DNA of 64,000 nucleotides from Asticcacaulis sp. YBE204 (GCF_000495855.1 NZ_AWGF01000003.1:186001-250000); one strand, 5' to 3'; counted from the first letter of the stretch, positions 24,730 to 33,619 are shown. Numbers and translations: made by a program. Notes: generated by a model not told the origin, from the sequence alone.

Positions 24730-25674
24730 TTAGCGCTTAACCGGCAGGTTGTTTATGAAGTCCGCAATGAGCGCGGCGCATTCGTCGGCCATCAGGCCGG
24801 TTTCGACCGCGATCCCGGCGGCTTTCAGACGCTCGGTGCCGATGTGCGAGGCGTAGGGCGATGGGTCTTCGCAGGCGAAGACGACGCGTTTGACGCCCGC
24901 TTCGACCAGAAGCTGCGAGCAGGAACAGCCACCGTTCGAGCGCTCGCCGCACGGTTCCAACGTGACATAGGCCGTCGCGCCTTCGGCCTTGTTGTCCAAT
25001 GTCGCCAATGCCGCTTCTTCGGCATGGGGCCGCCCGCCATCGCCGGTCGCGCCCTCCGCGATGACCATGCCATCGCGGATGATGACACAGCCTACGGAAG
25101 GATTGGGAATAGTGCGTCCCAGTTGGAACAGACCGATTTCGAGCGCGCGCTGCATGTAACTTGTATCAGCGGAGCAATCCCCCTCACCCCAACCCTCTCC
25201 CCCAAGGGGAGAGGGGGTTAACGTTCTTACCCTCGCCCCTTGGGGGAGAGGGTTGGGGTGAGCGCCGGGTGAGGGGGCTGCCGCCGGGTGAAATTGAAAC
25301 TCACGTGAGTCCACGCGCTCGGTAATACGGCCATCGATAACAGCCGCTAAAGTTTCAAGAACCGTATCCATATTATTCAGCACGTCCGAGTGCCAAAATC
25401 GCGCGACTGACCAGCCTTCGGCGTTCATGAAGACATTGCGCTTACGGTCATGCTCGGATTCGATATGTTGACTGCCGTCAACTTCCACGACCAGTTTCAA
25501 TTCGCGACAAGCAAAATCAGCGAAATGCGGGCCTATCGGCTCCTGACGTCGAAACTTGATACCTGTCTGCTTATTTCGCAGCCTCAACCACAACCGCCCC
25601 TCTGCGGTATTATCGACTTTTCGCAAAGCCCGCGCACATGCGATCTGATCAGGCGACGGCTTTTCCTGAAACAT
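24730..25674 (-). CDS. DUF559 nuclease-like domain fused in frame to a RibD-like deaminase
   Basis: One open frame of 314 residues. Residues 1-120 are a DUF559 (Vsr-like endonuclease fold) domain: LRLRNKQTGIKFRRQEPIGP, HFADFACRELKLVVEVDGSQ, GWSVARFWHSDVL. Residues 130-172 are low-complexity sequence translated from a palindromic repeat. Residues 174-314 are a zinc-dependent RibD N-terminal-type deaminase (MQRALEIGLFQLGRTIPNPS, HAEEAAL, TLEPCGERSNGGCSCSQLL) without the reductase domain. The DUF559 part has no stop of its own, so its translation must continue into the deaminase. The deaminase may also start internally at the ATG at 25155, but no good ribosome binding site is visible there. It may supply riboflavin-pathway deaminase activity; unproven. 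Confidence 0.75.
   Translation of the reverse strand: MFQEKPSPDQIACARALRKVDNTAEGRLWLRLRNKQTGIKFRRQEPIGPHFADFACRELKLVVEVDGSQHIESEHDRKRNVFMNAEGWSVARFWHSDVLNNMDTVLETLAAVIDGRITERVDSREFQFHPAAAPSPGAHPNPLPQGARVRTLTPSPLGGEGWGEGDCSADTSYMQRALEIGLFQLGRTIPNPSVGCVIIRDGMVIAEGATGDGGRPHAEEAALATLDNKAEGATAYVTLEPCGERSNGGCSCSQLLVEAGVKRVVFACEDPSPYASHIGTERLKAAGIAVETGLMADECAALIADFINNLPVKR
25179..25277. repeat. Two-ended palindromic element, CCCCCTCACCC family, copy 2 (left flank)
   Basis: 99 bp: outer half CCCCCTCACCCCAACCCTCT..., inner half ending GAGCGCCGGGTGAGGGGG. It is translated as part of the fused DUF559-deaminase frame. Confidence 0.8.
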
Positions 25675-25678
25675 AGAG

Positions 25679-25774
25679 CCCCCTCACCCGGCGCTTCGCG
25701 CCACCCTCTCCCCATTGGGGCGAGGGTAAAAAACGCCCCCTCTCCCCTGCTGGGAGAGGGTTGGGGTGAGGGGG
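25679..25774. repeat. Two-ended palindromic element, CCCCCTCACCC family, copy 3 (right flank)
   Basis: 96 bp: inner half CCCCCTCACCCGGCGCTTCG..., outer half ending GGGTTGGGGTGAGGGGG. It is the inverted counterpart of the 25179-25277 element and separates the DUF559 start from the gpmA stop. Confidence 0.8.
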
Positions 25775-25786
25775 AAAACCACGAAC

Positions 25787-26524
25787 TTACGCCTCTTTCG
25801 GGACGCCGTGTTCGGCCAGAACCGGCACCGGATTGGCGCGGCCCTCGTCGAGATACTTCGCCGCCAGAGGCTTAAGCGCGTCGTCAAGTTCGATAACCAG
25901 CGGGTTAGACGTCGGCACCTCAATTTCCAGAATCTCCGCCTCGCCCAGATTGAACAGCAGCTTGATGATAGCGCGGATCGAATTGCCGTGCGCCGCCACC
26001 AGCACCGTGTCGCCCGCCTTCAAGGCCGGGGCGATGTCGCTTTCCCAGAACGGCAGGACGCGGTCGAGCGTCGTCTTCAGACTCTCGGTCACCGGCAGGG
26101 TCGCGCCCGTATAGCGACGGTCCTTGGCGAAGGCGTATTCGCTTTCGGCGCCCAGATCGGGCGGCGGCACGTCGTAAGACCGGCGCCAGATCTTGACCTG
26201 ATCCTCACCGTGCAGGGCCGCAGTCTCGGCCTTGTCGAGGCCGGTCAGGCCGCCGTAGTGACGCTCGTTCAGACGCCAGTCCTTGATCACCGGCACGTAG
26301 CTTTGGCCCGCCGCGTCGAGCGCCAGATTGCAGGTGCGGATAGCGCGCGTCAGGACCGAGGTGAAGGCGCGCGAAATCTCAAGCCCTTCCTTGGCGATCA
26401 GTTCACCGCCCTTGATCGCCTGCTGCTCGCCCTCGGCGGTCAGGTTGACGTCGACCCAGCCGGTAAAACGATTTTCGAGGTTCCACTGGCTCTGGCCGTG
26501 GCGAAGCAGAATGAGTTTGGGCAT
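25787..26524 (-). CDS. gpmA: 2,3-bisphosphoglycerate-dependent phosphoglycerate mutase
   Basis: 245 residues. The N-terminal [20 protein letters not shown] holds the phospho-acceptor histidine of the RHG motif. [15 protein letters not shown] and [20 protein letters not shown] carry the catalytic glutamate, and [15 protein letters not shown] carries the second histidine. It interconverts 3- and 2-phosphoglycerate in glycolysis. It is unlinked here to the gap-pgk-fba block. A palindromic element lies immediately downstream. Confidence 0.95.
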   Translation of the reverse strand: MPKLILLRHGQSQWNLENRFTGWVDVNLTAEGEQQAIKGGELIAKEGLEISRAFTSVLTRAIRTCNLALDAAGQSYVPVIKDWRLNERHYGGLTGLDKAETAALHGEDQVKIWRRSYDVPPPDLGAESEYAFAKDRRYTGATLPVTESLKTTLDRVLPFWESDIAPALKAGDTVLVAAHGNSIRAIIKLLFNLGEAEILEIEVPTSNPLVIELDDALKPLAAKYLDEGRANPVPVLAEHGVPKEA

Positions 26525-26562
26525 CCGGACACCTGTCTGATTTAAGTATCCAAGCTATAGGA

Positions 26563-27357
26563 TCACTCGACCAGAGGGTCAACCGGATCGCCCGCGCGAA
26601 TCCGCCCGCCCTCGATAATCCGGCAATAGATACCGCAGTCACGGTGACCGTAATGCTCCCACAGCGCCGTGACGATTTCGGCATCGCGCTCGGCGGTGTC
26701 GGGGTTCACATGCGTCGCCACGCAGCGGACGATGGGCTTGAGCACTTCCAGCAACGGACCGTCATCACCGATACGGATTTGCTTGCCGACCCACTGATGG
26801 TCCTCGAACGCACTCCACCCTTCGACCCAGATATTGGCGCGCAGCCGTTGCGGGTCCAAGTCCCGGCCCATCCGTTGCGACAGATCGCGCAGACTGTTCA
26901 GATTGAGGATCGACACAAACCCCTTGGCCGAGTCGGTAAAGCGATAACGGTCGATCACCCCTTCGCGGATATCGAGAAAGCGCAGAGGCTGGGCGACCGG
27001 ATCGTAATCCTCATGCGCCACCAGCACGGTTTCGACGTGGCGCTCCAAGGCGTGCCGCCCGGCGTCGTTGGTCAGGTCGAAGGCGCGGTCCCCTATATAG
27101 AGTCGCTCACCGACCTCGTCGTAGCGGGTGCGCAATCGCGCCACGGCGGGATAGCGCGCCAGCACGGCGTATTTCATCTTGGACAGGAACTTCGGTTCGG
27201 CCTTGTCGTAGCCGGAATGCCCGACCTCCAGCGCAAAGATGCGGTCGAAGGGAAAGAAATGATCGGCGATCAGACAGGTGTCCTCGACCCGTTCAGGCGT
27301 AAAGCCCTTGATCGGATACCGCCACAGGGAATCGATGGTGCCATTGGTGGGGTGCAT
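26563..27357 (-). CDS. MOSC-domain protein
   Basis: 264 residues from the ATG at 27357 (MHPTNGTIDSLWRYPIKGFT), which opens the MOSC N-terminal beta-barrel. A longer frame begins 105 nt upstream but only translates a repeat-rich leader. The C-terminal MOSC domain follows (LRANIWVEGWSAFEDHQWVG, PIVRCVATHVNPDTAERD, CGIYCRIIEGGRIRAGDPV). The conserved cysteine that receives sulfur or binds molybdenum cofactor in this superfamily is plausibly the one in IVRCVATHVN. Homologues include YcbX and mARC-type reductase components; exact activity unknown. Confidence 0.88.
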   Translation of the reverse strand: MHPTNGTIDSLWRYPIKGFTPERVEDTCLIADHFFPFDRIFALEVGHSGYDKAEPKFLSKMKYAVLARYPAVARLRTRYDEVGERLYIGDRAFDLTNDAGRHALERHVETVLVAHEDYDPVAQPLRFLDIREGVIDRYRFTDSAKGFVSILNLNSLRDLSQRMGRDLDPQRLRANIWVEGWSAFEDHQWVGKQIRIGDDGPLLEVLKPIVRCVATHVNPDTAERDAEIVTALWEHYGHRDCGIYCRIIEGGRIRAGDPVDPLVE

Positions 27358-27379
27358 CCGTTCCGCTCCAACATCCGGG

Positions 27380-27408
27380 TGCAGGGGCGAGCCCCTGCAA
27401 TCTTTTTT
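27380..27408. terminator. Hairpin with T-run between prfA and the MOSC gene
   Basis: The stem TGCAGGGGC-GA-GCCCCTGCA is followed on the plus strand by ATCTTTTTT. The T-run is on the strand opposite both neighbouring genes, so its role as a terminator here is doubtful. Confidence 0.4.
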
Positions 27409-27442
27409 CAGCGCGCATCTTAATCGGAAACGAAGTTCGGCG

Positions 27443-27478
27443 TAGCCAAAACCGCAATGCACTTTTCCGGATGCGCTT
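27443..27478. repeat. Short alphaproteobacterial palindromic repeat, copy 4
   Basis: Reads AGCGCATCCGGAAAAGTGC then ATTGCGGTTTTGGC on the minus strand, a variant of the family also seen at 23373-23418. It abuts the prfA stop. Confidence 0.6.
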
Positions 27479-28553
27479 ATCCCAACTCCTCCGCCAGCAT
27501 GGCCAGACGTTCGGCCTGATCCTCGTTGATCAGGGCGTTGATCATCTGATCCATGTCGCCTTCCATGAACTGCGGCAGGTTATAGAGCGTCAGGTTGATG
27601 CGGTGGTCCGATACGCGGCCCTGCGGATAGTTGTAGGTGCGGATGCGTTCCGACCGGTCGCCGGAGCCGACCTGCGATTTACGCGCATCCGAACGCGCGG
27701 TGTCGAGCGCCGTGCGCTGCTGATCGTAAAGACGCGCCTTGAGGTTGCGCATGGCGATGGCGCGGTTCATGTGCTGCGATTTTTCCGACGAGGTCACCAC
27801 GATGCCCGACGGCATGTGGGTGATGCGCACCGCCGAGTCGGTCTTGTTGACGTGCTGCCCGCCGGAACCCGAGGCACGGTAGGTGTCGATGCGGATATCC
27901 TTGTCGAGGATTTCGATTTCGACGTCCTCGGCTTCGGGCAGAACAGCCACGGTGGCCGCCGAGGTATGGATACGACCGCCCGCTTCGGTGGCCGGGACGC
28001 GCTGAACACGGTGGACGCCGGATTCGAATTTCAGCTTGCCGAACACGCCCTCGCCCGTCACCGAGGCGATAATTTCTTTGTAACCGCCCGCGTCGCCTTC
28101 GCTGATAGAGTCGATTTCGACGCGCCAGCCCTGAGACGCCGCATAGCGCGAATACATGCGGAACAGGTCGCCGGCGAAGATCGCGGCTTCGTCGCCACCG
28201 GTCCCCGCGCGCACTTCAAGGATGGCCGAGGCGTTCTCGTCCTTGTCCTTGGGCGCCAGCAGGAGCGCCACGCCATGCTCCAGTTCGGGGAGTTTGGTTT
28301 TCAGTTCCTGAAACTCTTCCTGCGCCAGCGGCGACAGTTCGGGATCGTTGAGCGCGATCATTTCCTCAAGCTCAGGGGCCGAGGCGCGCGCCTTGAGCAG
28401 CGCGGTGACGGCGTCGACCACAGGCTTAAGCTCCGCGTGTTCCTTTGACAGCTTGACGATCTCGGTGCCGTCGGTCGCCGATTCCATGCGCGCCTCGATC
28501 ATTTTGAAGCGATCGACGACCTGATCGAGTTTGGCCTGCGGCAGATGTATCAA
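27477..28553 (-). CDS. prfA: Peptide chain release factor 1
   Basis: About 358 residues. I place the start at the TTG at 28553 ([20 protein letters not shown]), which has GAGG about 9 nt upstream and matches the usual RF1 N-terminus; an ATG at 28598 would add 15 atypical residues. The peptidyl-hydrolysis motif GGQ is in [20 protein letters not shown], with [20 protein letters not shown] before it. RF1 ends translation at UAA and UAG. A half-size palindromic element lies about 37 bp upstream of the start. The prmC gene that often follows prfA is not present here. Confidence 0.94.
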   Translation of the reverse strand: MIHLPQAKLDQVVDRFKMIEARMESATDGTEIVKLSKEHAELKPVVDAVTALLKARASAPELEEMIALNDPELSPLAQEEFQELKTKLPELEHGVALLLAPKDKDENASAILEVRAGTGGDEAAIFAGDLFRMYSRYAASQGWRVEIDSISEGDAGGYKEIIASVTGEGVFGKLKFESGVHRVQRVPATEAGGRIHTSAATVAVLPEAEDVEIEILDKDIRIDTYRASGSGGQHVNKTDSAVRITHMPSGIVVTSSEKSQHMNRAIAMRNLKARLYDQQRTALDTARSDARKSQVGSGDRSERIRTYNYPQGRVSDHRINLTLYNLPQFMEGDMDQMINALINEDQAERLAMLAEELG

Positions 28554-28589
28554 CGGAAAAACCTCGGCGGTGGCGGGTGATAGGAAGAG

Positions 28590-28630
28590 GCCCCTCACCC
28601 TAACCCTCTCCCCGTAAACGGGGCGAGGGG
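28590..28630. repeat. Half-unit of the CCCCCTCACCC palindromic family, copy 4
   Basis: A single hairpin unit, CCCCTCACCCTAACCCTC through CCCC-GTAAAC-GGGG to GCGAGGGG. It has one half of the element only and lies between the GST gene and prfA. Confidence 0.7.
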
Positions 28631-28655
28631 ATTTAAGGAAAGGAGCCGTATAAAC

Positions 28656-29258
28656 TTAAGACGGATAGGTGTCGATAAAGGATTGGCGTTTTTCCAGCGT
28701 CGCGGTCAGGGCCGCAACTTTCGGCGCGTTGGCCAGCCAGTCGATATCGGGAAAACGGAACACCGCATAGGTCGCCGCAATCGCTACCGACATCTCGGCC
28801 AGACCGTATTCTGCGTCGTCCACAACCGCCGGACAGACTGCTTCTATGGCGGCAAACCCGCGATGTATCCCCTCTTCCCAGCGCTTCAGCCAGAAAGCCG
28901 AACGTTCGCTTTCCGGGCGGCGGGTTTCGATCACCCGCTTGACGCTGGCTTCCAGCACGCCCTGCGTCAGGGCCATGAGTTGCCGCGCGGCCCAGTAGGC
29001 CTCGCCTTCCGGATAGAGGGCAACCTCGCCATAATGCGCCACCAGCCATTCGCAGATCAGGGTCGAGTCGATGAAGGTTTCGCCCGCGTCGGTCACCAGC
29101 GCGGGAATCTGGGCAAAAGGGTTAACGGCGACGTGGTCCGGCGCGCTGTCGGTGGTCACCACCGGCACCATTTGCACCTGATCCGTCAACGCAAGCTCTT
29201 GAACAAGGATGCGGCACTTTCGCGCAAACGGCGATCCGGAATTGATAAACAGCTTCAT
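28656..29258 (-). CDS. Glutathione S-transferase family protein
   Basis: 200 residues from the ATG at 29258 (MKLFINSGSPFARKCRILVQ). An upstream in-frame ATG at 29306 adds 16 residues and lacks support. The N-terminal thioredoxin-like GST domain has the start of the glutathione site (SPFARKCR), the cis-proline segment NPFAQIPALVTDAGETFIDS and the ESxxI-like IDSTLICEWL. The C-terminal all-helical domain follows (GVLEASVKRVIETRRPESER). Substrate unknown. Likely monocistronic. Confidence 0.9.
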   Translation of the reverse strand: MKLFINSGSPFARKCRILVQELALTDQVQMVPVVTTDSAPDHVAVNPFAQIPALVTDAGETFIDSTLICEWLVAHYGEVALYPEGEAYWAARQLMALTQGVLEASVKRVIETRRPESERSAFWLKRWEEGIHRGFAAIEAVCPAVVDDAEYGLAEMSVAIAATYAVFRFPDIDWLANAPKVAALTATLEKRQSFIDTYPS

Positions 29259-29446
29259 GAGCACCTCCGCGAGAATATGGCCTGAATGCGGCGCAACCCT
29301 TTGCACGTCAAGGGAAATTCATCACACAACCCCGTCCATAACTCTATAAATCCTTAAAAACAAAAGTTTTTTCATTTGTCATAATTTTAAGGGTTTGCCG
29401 GTACGGTGCCGTATTATCAGTTCCCGTAACTCAGAATGAGATCCTC

Positions 29447-31675
29447 GTGAAACGAGACCGGAGTGAATTAAGACTTTTGACCCCCATGACCGTCGTGGTG
29501 GTCGCGGCGATGTGCGCCCTGATCGGCTCACTGTGGATGTGGGCGGTGCAGACCGACAAGGCCAGCCTGACGCGCGAAGAAAACCTCGTCCGCGTCGGCA
29601 TCAATGTCTATGCCGAAAACAACGCCCGCCTGATGGCCCCGATGACCATCTGGAGCACGGCGGTCGAAAACACGGCGGTCAAGTTCAACCACACCTGGGT
29701 CGCCGACAATTACGGCAGCTATTTCGAGGAATATCTGGCCTATGAGCGCACCTTCGTGCTCGATGCCGCCGATAAGCCGGTCTTCGTCTGGCACGACAAG
29801 GCCGAACGCAACCCCGAACTCTATTCCGAATTCAAGGGCCCGGTGCAGAACATGGCGCTGGCCCTGCGCCAGAAATACCGCGAGCAGCGCGCCGCGCACC
29901 TGCCGTTCAAATCGCGCAGCAACGCCATGTCGGGCCTCGCCGTCGCCAACGGACATATCTATATGCTGGGCGCCAGCCTCGTCCTGCCGGACGAGCACGA
30001 CGAGCGCCTGAATCAATATACGCCCTATATGGTGGTCGGCGTCCATCAGATCACCCCGGCGGAGTTGATCGAACTGGCGCACCAACACATGCTGGCCGAT
30101 ATTTCGCTGGTCAAGCCGGGACAGATTCTCGACGCCCGCGCCGCGCGTCTCGCCTTTCACGACGTCAGCGACGAGACAAAAGCCGAACTGACCTGGATGC
30201 CCGACCGCCCCGGTCAGACCATGTTCATCCATGCGCTGGTTCCCGTCCTGTTCGTGGGTTTCAGCCTTGGTGCTATCGCGCTGCTGCTGCTGTTCCAGAC
30301 CAACAAGACCGCCCGCAGCCTGATCGCTTCCGAAGCGCGCGCCAAGCATATGGCGCTGCACGACAACCTGACCGGCCTGCCTAACCGCACCCTGTTCGCC
30401 GACCGCCTGACCCAGGCGACCGAGCGCCTGCGCCGTCAGGGCGGCCACGTCGCCGTCTTCTGCATCGGGCTCGACCGCTTCAAGGACGTCAACGACACGC
30501 TGGGCCATTCGGCCGGCGACGAACTGATCCGCGTCAGTGCCAGCCGCATCGCCGGGATGATCCGTTCGGGCGACACCCTGGCGCGGCTGGGCGGCGACGA
30601 ATTCGTCATCATCCAGACCGACACCGACCCGTCGTCCGCCGCGGCCCTCGCCAAGCGCGTGCTGGAAAACCTCAGCGGCAATGTTACGCTGGAAAGCGGC
30701 CAGGTCTATTCGTCCTGTTCGATCGGCGTCACCTTGCTGCACGAAGGCGACATCGAGGCCGCCGAAGCCCTGCGTCAGGCCGACCTCGCCCTTTACCGCG
30801 CCAAGGAATCCGGCCGTGCCCAGTTCGCCTTCTTCGAGGTCGAAATGGACGCCACGATCAAGCTGCGCAAGCAACTGGAAACGGGCTTACGCGAAGCCAT
30901 CCACGTCGAGGCCATCGAGGTCGTCTATCAGCCACAGGTCGACCACTACGGTCACATCGTCGGCGTCGAAGCGCTGGCCCGCTGGACGCATCCGACGCGC
31001 GGCCCGATCAGCCCGGCCTATTTCGTGCCGCTGGCCGAAGAGTGCGGCCTGATGATGGAGCTGGGGACGCTGATCATGAAACGCGCCATGCTCGACTCCA
31101 AGCGCTGGCCGGGACTGAAGGTCGCGATCAACGTCTCGGCGACGCAACTGCGTTCGCCGCGCTTCATGCCCGAACTGAAGGCGCTTCTGTCGGAAACCGG
31201 CGTCGAGCCGCGCCATATCGAGATCGAGATCACCGAAGGCGTCCTGCTCAACGACGATACCTCGACCCAGCACACCCTGAACGCCCTGCGCCAGATGGGT
31301 TTCTCCATCGCGCTCGACGATTTCGGCACGGGTTATTCGTCGCTTGGTTACCTCAGCCGCTATCCCGTCGACAAGATCAAGATCGACCGCTCGTTCGTGT
31401 CGAATCTGGGCGTCGATCCGGACGCCGAGGCGGTAATCCGCGCCATCATCAAGCTGGCCAAAGCGCTGAACCTCAACATCGTCGCCGAGGGCGTGGAAAC
31501 CAAGGCCCAGCGCAACATCCTGCGTCAGGCGGGCTGCGCCATCATCCAGGGCTATCTGTTCTCCAAGCCCGTGGCGGTGGGCGAGATCGACCTGATGCGC
31601 GACGCCCAGCCTCAGGCGCAGGTGACGCACATCAACCGCGCCCGCGCCCGTCATGTGGGGGTTTTGAGAGGCTAA
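29447..31675 (+). CDS. Membrane-bound diguanylate cyclase/phosphodiesterase (CHASE4-GGDEF-EAL)
   Basis: 742 residues from a GTG start. TM1 is at about 10-30 (TPMTVVVVAAMCALIGSLWM), followed by a periplasmic CHASE4-like sensor of about 230 residues and TM2 at about 265-285 (VLFVGFSLGAIALLLLFQTN). The GGDEF domain has an intact LARLGGDEFVII active site, and the EAL domain has intact motifs (VEALARW, ITEGVLL, LDDFGTGYSSLGYL, DKIKIDRSFV, VAEGVET). Both catalytic sites look complete, so it may make or degrade cyclic-di-GMP depending on input. It probably stands alone. Confidence 0.94.
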   Translation: MKRDRSELRLLTPMTVVVVAAMCALIGSLWMWAVQTDKASLTREENLVRVGINVYAENNARLMAPMTIWSTAVENTAVKFNHTWVADNYGSYFEEYLAYERTFVLDAADKPVFVWHDKAERNPELYSEFKGPVQNMALALRQKYREQRAAHLPFKSRSNAMSGLAVANGHIYMLGASLVLPDEHDERLNQYTPYMVVGVHQITPAELIELAHQHMLADISLVKPGQILDARAARLAFHDVSDETKAELTWMPDRPGQTMFIHALVPVLFVGFSLGAIALLLLFQTNKTARSLIASEARAKHMALHDNLTGLPNRTLFADRLTQATERLRRQGGHVAVFCIGLDRFKDVNDTLGHSAGDELIRVSASRIAGMIRSGDTLARLGGDEFVIIQTDTDPSSAAALAKRVLENLSGNVTLESGQVYSSCSIGVTLLHEGDIEAAEALRQADLALYRAKESGRAQFAFFEVEMDATIKLRKQLETGLREAIHVEAIEVVYQPQVDHYGHIVGVEALARWTHPTRGPISPAYFVPLAEECGLMMELGTLIMKRAMLDSKRWPGLKVAINVSATQLRSPRFMPELKALLSETGVEPRHIEIEITEGVLLNDDTSTQHTLNALRQMGFSIALDDFGTGYSSLGYLSRYPVDKIKIDRSFVSNLGVDPDAEAVIRAIIKLAKALNLNIVAEGVETKAQRNILRQAGCAIIQGYLFSKPVAVGEIDLMRDAQPQAQVTHINRARARHVGVLRG

Positions 31676-31744
31676 CAACCTTTGTAAGACGATGTTATGC
31701 GAAAAGCGGATATGCTGTGGGAAACCTGATAAGAGGAAATTCCC

Positions 31745-32128
31745 ATGCGCAAATCCGCTTTTTCCGTCTGTGTACTCGGTCTCGCCCTGCTGTCGGGCTG
31801 TTCCAGCTATATTCAGGGCGGCGACCTGATCCGTCCCAACGAAGCCACCGGCACACTGCGCCTGACCAACGATACCGGCGCACCGATCGGCGTCGTTCTG
31901 GTGTCGAACTGCAACCATTCGACCTATGGCCTGAACCGCTTGCCCAAAGACTATTCGATCCCCAACGGCGGCTATTACGATTTCAAGGTCTCGGCGGGGT
32001 GCTGGGACGTCAGCGCCGGGCGCGTTCTGGGCCACAATAGCTGGTCCGAAGGCCGCAAGCGCGTGACGGTCAATGCCAACAGCATCACCAACCTCACCTC
32101 GCAGACTATGTCGGAAAAGCGGAACTAA
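31745..32128 (+). CDS. Small predicted lipoprotein, unknown function
   Basis: 127 residues with a lipoprotein signal (MRKSAFSVCVLGLALLSGC, lipobox LSGC). The mature domain is beta-rich: ATGTLRLTNDTGAPIGVVLV, then SNCNHSTYGLNRLPKDY and GGYYDFKVSAGCWDVSAGRV. It contains two cysteines that could form a disulfide. A good AGAGGAAA ribosome binding site precedes the ATG. No family name assigned. A short antitoxin-like gene follows after 5 bp. Confidence 0.75.
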   Translation: MRKSAFSVCVLGLALLSGCSSYIQGGDLIRPNEATGTLRLTNDTGAPIGVVLVSNCNHSTYGLNRLPKDYSIPNGGYYDFKVSAGCWDVSAGRVLGHNSWSEGRKRVTVNANSITNLTSQTMSEKRN

Positions 32129-32133
32129 GCTTC

Positions 32134-32277
32134 ATGGAAGATCGCGAAATTCGTCTCAACGCTTTACGCGCGCATCTTGCCGAAGGGGCGGAAGACGCTC
32201 GGCAGGGCAAGTTTGTCGAATATGATCTCGACAACTTCATCGCCGAGATGGACGAAGAAACAAACGCTTCAGACTGA
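32134..32277 (+). CDS. Orphan ParD-like antitoxin C-terminal peptide
   Basis: A 47-residue frame (MEDREIRLNALRAHLAEGAE, then DARQGKFVEYDLDNFIAEMD). It resembles the C-terminal toxin-binding half of ParD-type antitoxins, in which an ALRAHLAEGAE-type helix is followed by a loop and an acidic terminal helix. The N-terminal ribbon-helix-helix DNA-binding half is missing, and no ParE toxin gene follows; a palindromic repeat does. It could be a remnant, a stand-alone neutraliser of a toxin encoded elsewhere, or a coincidental small protein. It starts 5 bp after the lipoprotein stop, so it may be translated with it. Confidence 0.55.
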   Translation: MEDREIRLNALRAHLAEGAEDARQGKFVEYDLDNFIAEMDEETNASD

Positions 32278-32293
32278 CCGCCATGAGAAAATC

Positions 32294-32485
32294 ATACCTC
32301 CCCGGCGTGCCGGGGAGGGGAACCATGAGCGGAGCGAAACGAAGTTCGGCGAAGCCAATGGTGGTGGGGTGGTCTTGCGGAGATTCAACAACCACTGTCA
32401 TAAGAAAGCAAGAACCCCCACCACCACATCTCACTCACTGCGTTCGCTCGTGCGGTCCCCCTCCCCAACAAGTTGGGGAGGTATA
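32294..32485. repeat. Two-ended palindromic element, TATACCTCCC family, copy 2
   Basis: A 192-bp unit with ends ATACCTCCCC / GGGGAGGTAT and inner GGTGGTGGGGTGG / CCCCCACCACC segments, closely matching 10948-11138. It separates the antitoxin-like gene from the convergent ispG. Confidence 0.82.
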
Positions 32486-32491
32486 ATAAGA

Positions 32492-33619
32492 CTAAACCTC
32501 TACCGCCGCTTTTGCCGCGTGGGCTTCGACCAGTTCGACGATATGTTCGATCATATCGTCATTGCCGATCTTGTGGTCGGGCTTGCCGGCCATATAGACC
32601 ATGCCCGCCCCGGCCCCGCCGCCGGTGAAGCCGACATCGGTATAGAGCGCCTCGCCCGGCCCGTTGACGACGCAGCCGATGATCGACAGCGACATCGGCG
32701 TCGAAATGTGCGCCAGCCGTTCCTCAAGCTTGGCCACCGTATCGATGACGTTAAACCCCTGACGGGCGCAGGACGGGCAGGCGATGATATTGACACCGCG
32801 GTGACGCAGCCCCAGCGATTTCAGGATATCGAAGCCGACCTTGATCTCCTCGACCGGATCGGCGGCCAGAGAGACGCGGATCGTGTCGCCGATCCCGGCC
32901 CACAGCAGATTGCCGAGCCCGATGGCCGATTTGATCGTCCCGGTACGCAGCGGTCCGGCCTCGGTCACCCCGATATGCAGCGGGCAGTCGATGGCGTCAG
33001 CCAGGGCCTGATAGGCGGCCACGGTGAGGAAGACGTCCGACGCCTTGACCGAAATCTTGAACTCGTGGAAGTCGTTGTCGCGCAGGATATTGGCGTGGAA
33101 CAGGGCGCTGTCGACCATAGCGTCGGGGCACGGTTCGCCGTATTTTTCCAGCAGTTCTTTTTCCAGCGACCCGGCATTGACGCCGATACGCATCGAACAG
33201 CCGTAATCCTTGGCCGCCTTGATCACTTCGCGCACCCGGTCGGGCGAGCCGATATTGCCGGGATTGATGCGCAGGCAGGCCGCCCCCGCCATGGCCGCCT
33301 CGATGCCGCGTTTGTAGTGGAAATGGATGTCGGCGACGATCGGCACATTGACCTGACGGACGATCTCTTTCAGAGCGACGGTGGATTCGACGTCCGGACA
33401 CGAGACGCGGACGATATCGGCCCCCGCTTCTTCGAGGCCGTGAATCTGACGCACGGTCGCATCGACATCGTGCGTTTTCGTATTGGTCATAGACTGCACG
33501 GTGATCGGGGCGTCGCCGCCGACCAGCACTTTACCCACCCTGATCTGACGGCTCTTGCGGCGTTCGATCATGCGCCAGGGGCGAACGTGGGTGTGGTCGT
33601 GCGAACTCATAGGATACAT
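32492..33619 (-). CDS. ispG: 4-hydroxy-3-methylbut-2-enyl-diphosphate synthase (flavodoxin type)
   Basis: About 375 residues; the start may be the ATG at 33619 or the one 9 nt downstream ([20 protein letters not shown]). It catalyses the penultimate step of the MEP isoprenoid pathway with a [4Fe-4S] cluster. Family motifs are [49 protein letters not shown] and the cluster cysteines in [14 protein letters not shown] with a further one in [10 protein letters not shown]. It follows the RodZ-like gene on the same strand after 62 bp, a common alphaproteobacterial pairing. Confidence 0.96.
   Translation of the reverse strand: MYPMSSHDHTHVRPWRMIERRKSRQIRVGKVLVGGDAPITVQSMTNTKTHDVDATVRQIHGLEEAGADIVRVSCPDVESTVALKEIVRQVNVPIVADIHFHYKRGIEAAMAGAACLRINPGNIGSPDRVREVIKAAKDYGCSMRIGVNAGSLEKELLEKYGEPCPDAMVDSALFHANILRDNDFHEFKISVKASDVFLTVAAYQALADAIDCPLHIGVTEAGPLRTGTIKSAIGLGNLLWAGIGDTIRVSLAADPVEEIKVGFDILKSLGLRHRGVNIIACPSCARQGFNVIDTVAKLEERLAHISTPMSLSIIGCVVNGPGEALYTDVGFTGGGAGAGMVYMAGKPDHKIGNDDMIEHIVELVEAHAAKAAVEV

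Larger units (their letters stand above)
25179..25774. mobile_element. Candidate DUF559-encoding mobile unit with 23-bp perfect terminal inverted repeats
   Basis: The left end (25179-25201, CCCCCTCACCCCAACCC...) and right end (25752-25774, ...GGGTTGGGGTGAGGGGG) are exact 23-bp inverted repeats. Each belongs to a roughly 97-bp palindromic element, and the two elements are in opposite orientation. The DUF559 ATG lies 5 nt from the inner edge of the right element, and the domain runs up to the left element. The architecture resembles a small composite transposon; mobility is inferred, and no target-site duplication was identified. Confidence 0.5.

Noticed and set aside
24730-25155. Complete bifunctional RibD deaminase/reductase
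   Set aside because: Only the deaminase domain is present; no reductase domain follows before the stop.
25676-25786. Target-site duplication around the DUF559 unit
   Set aside because: I compared the bases just outside the 23-bp ends and saw no convincing direct repeat.
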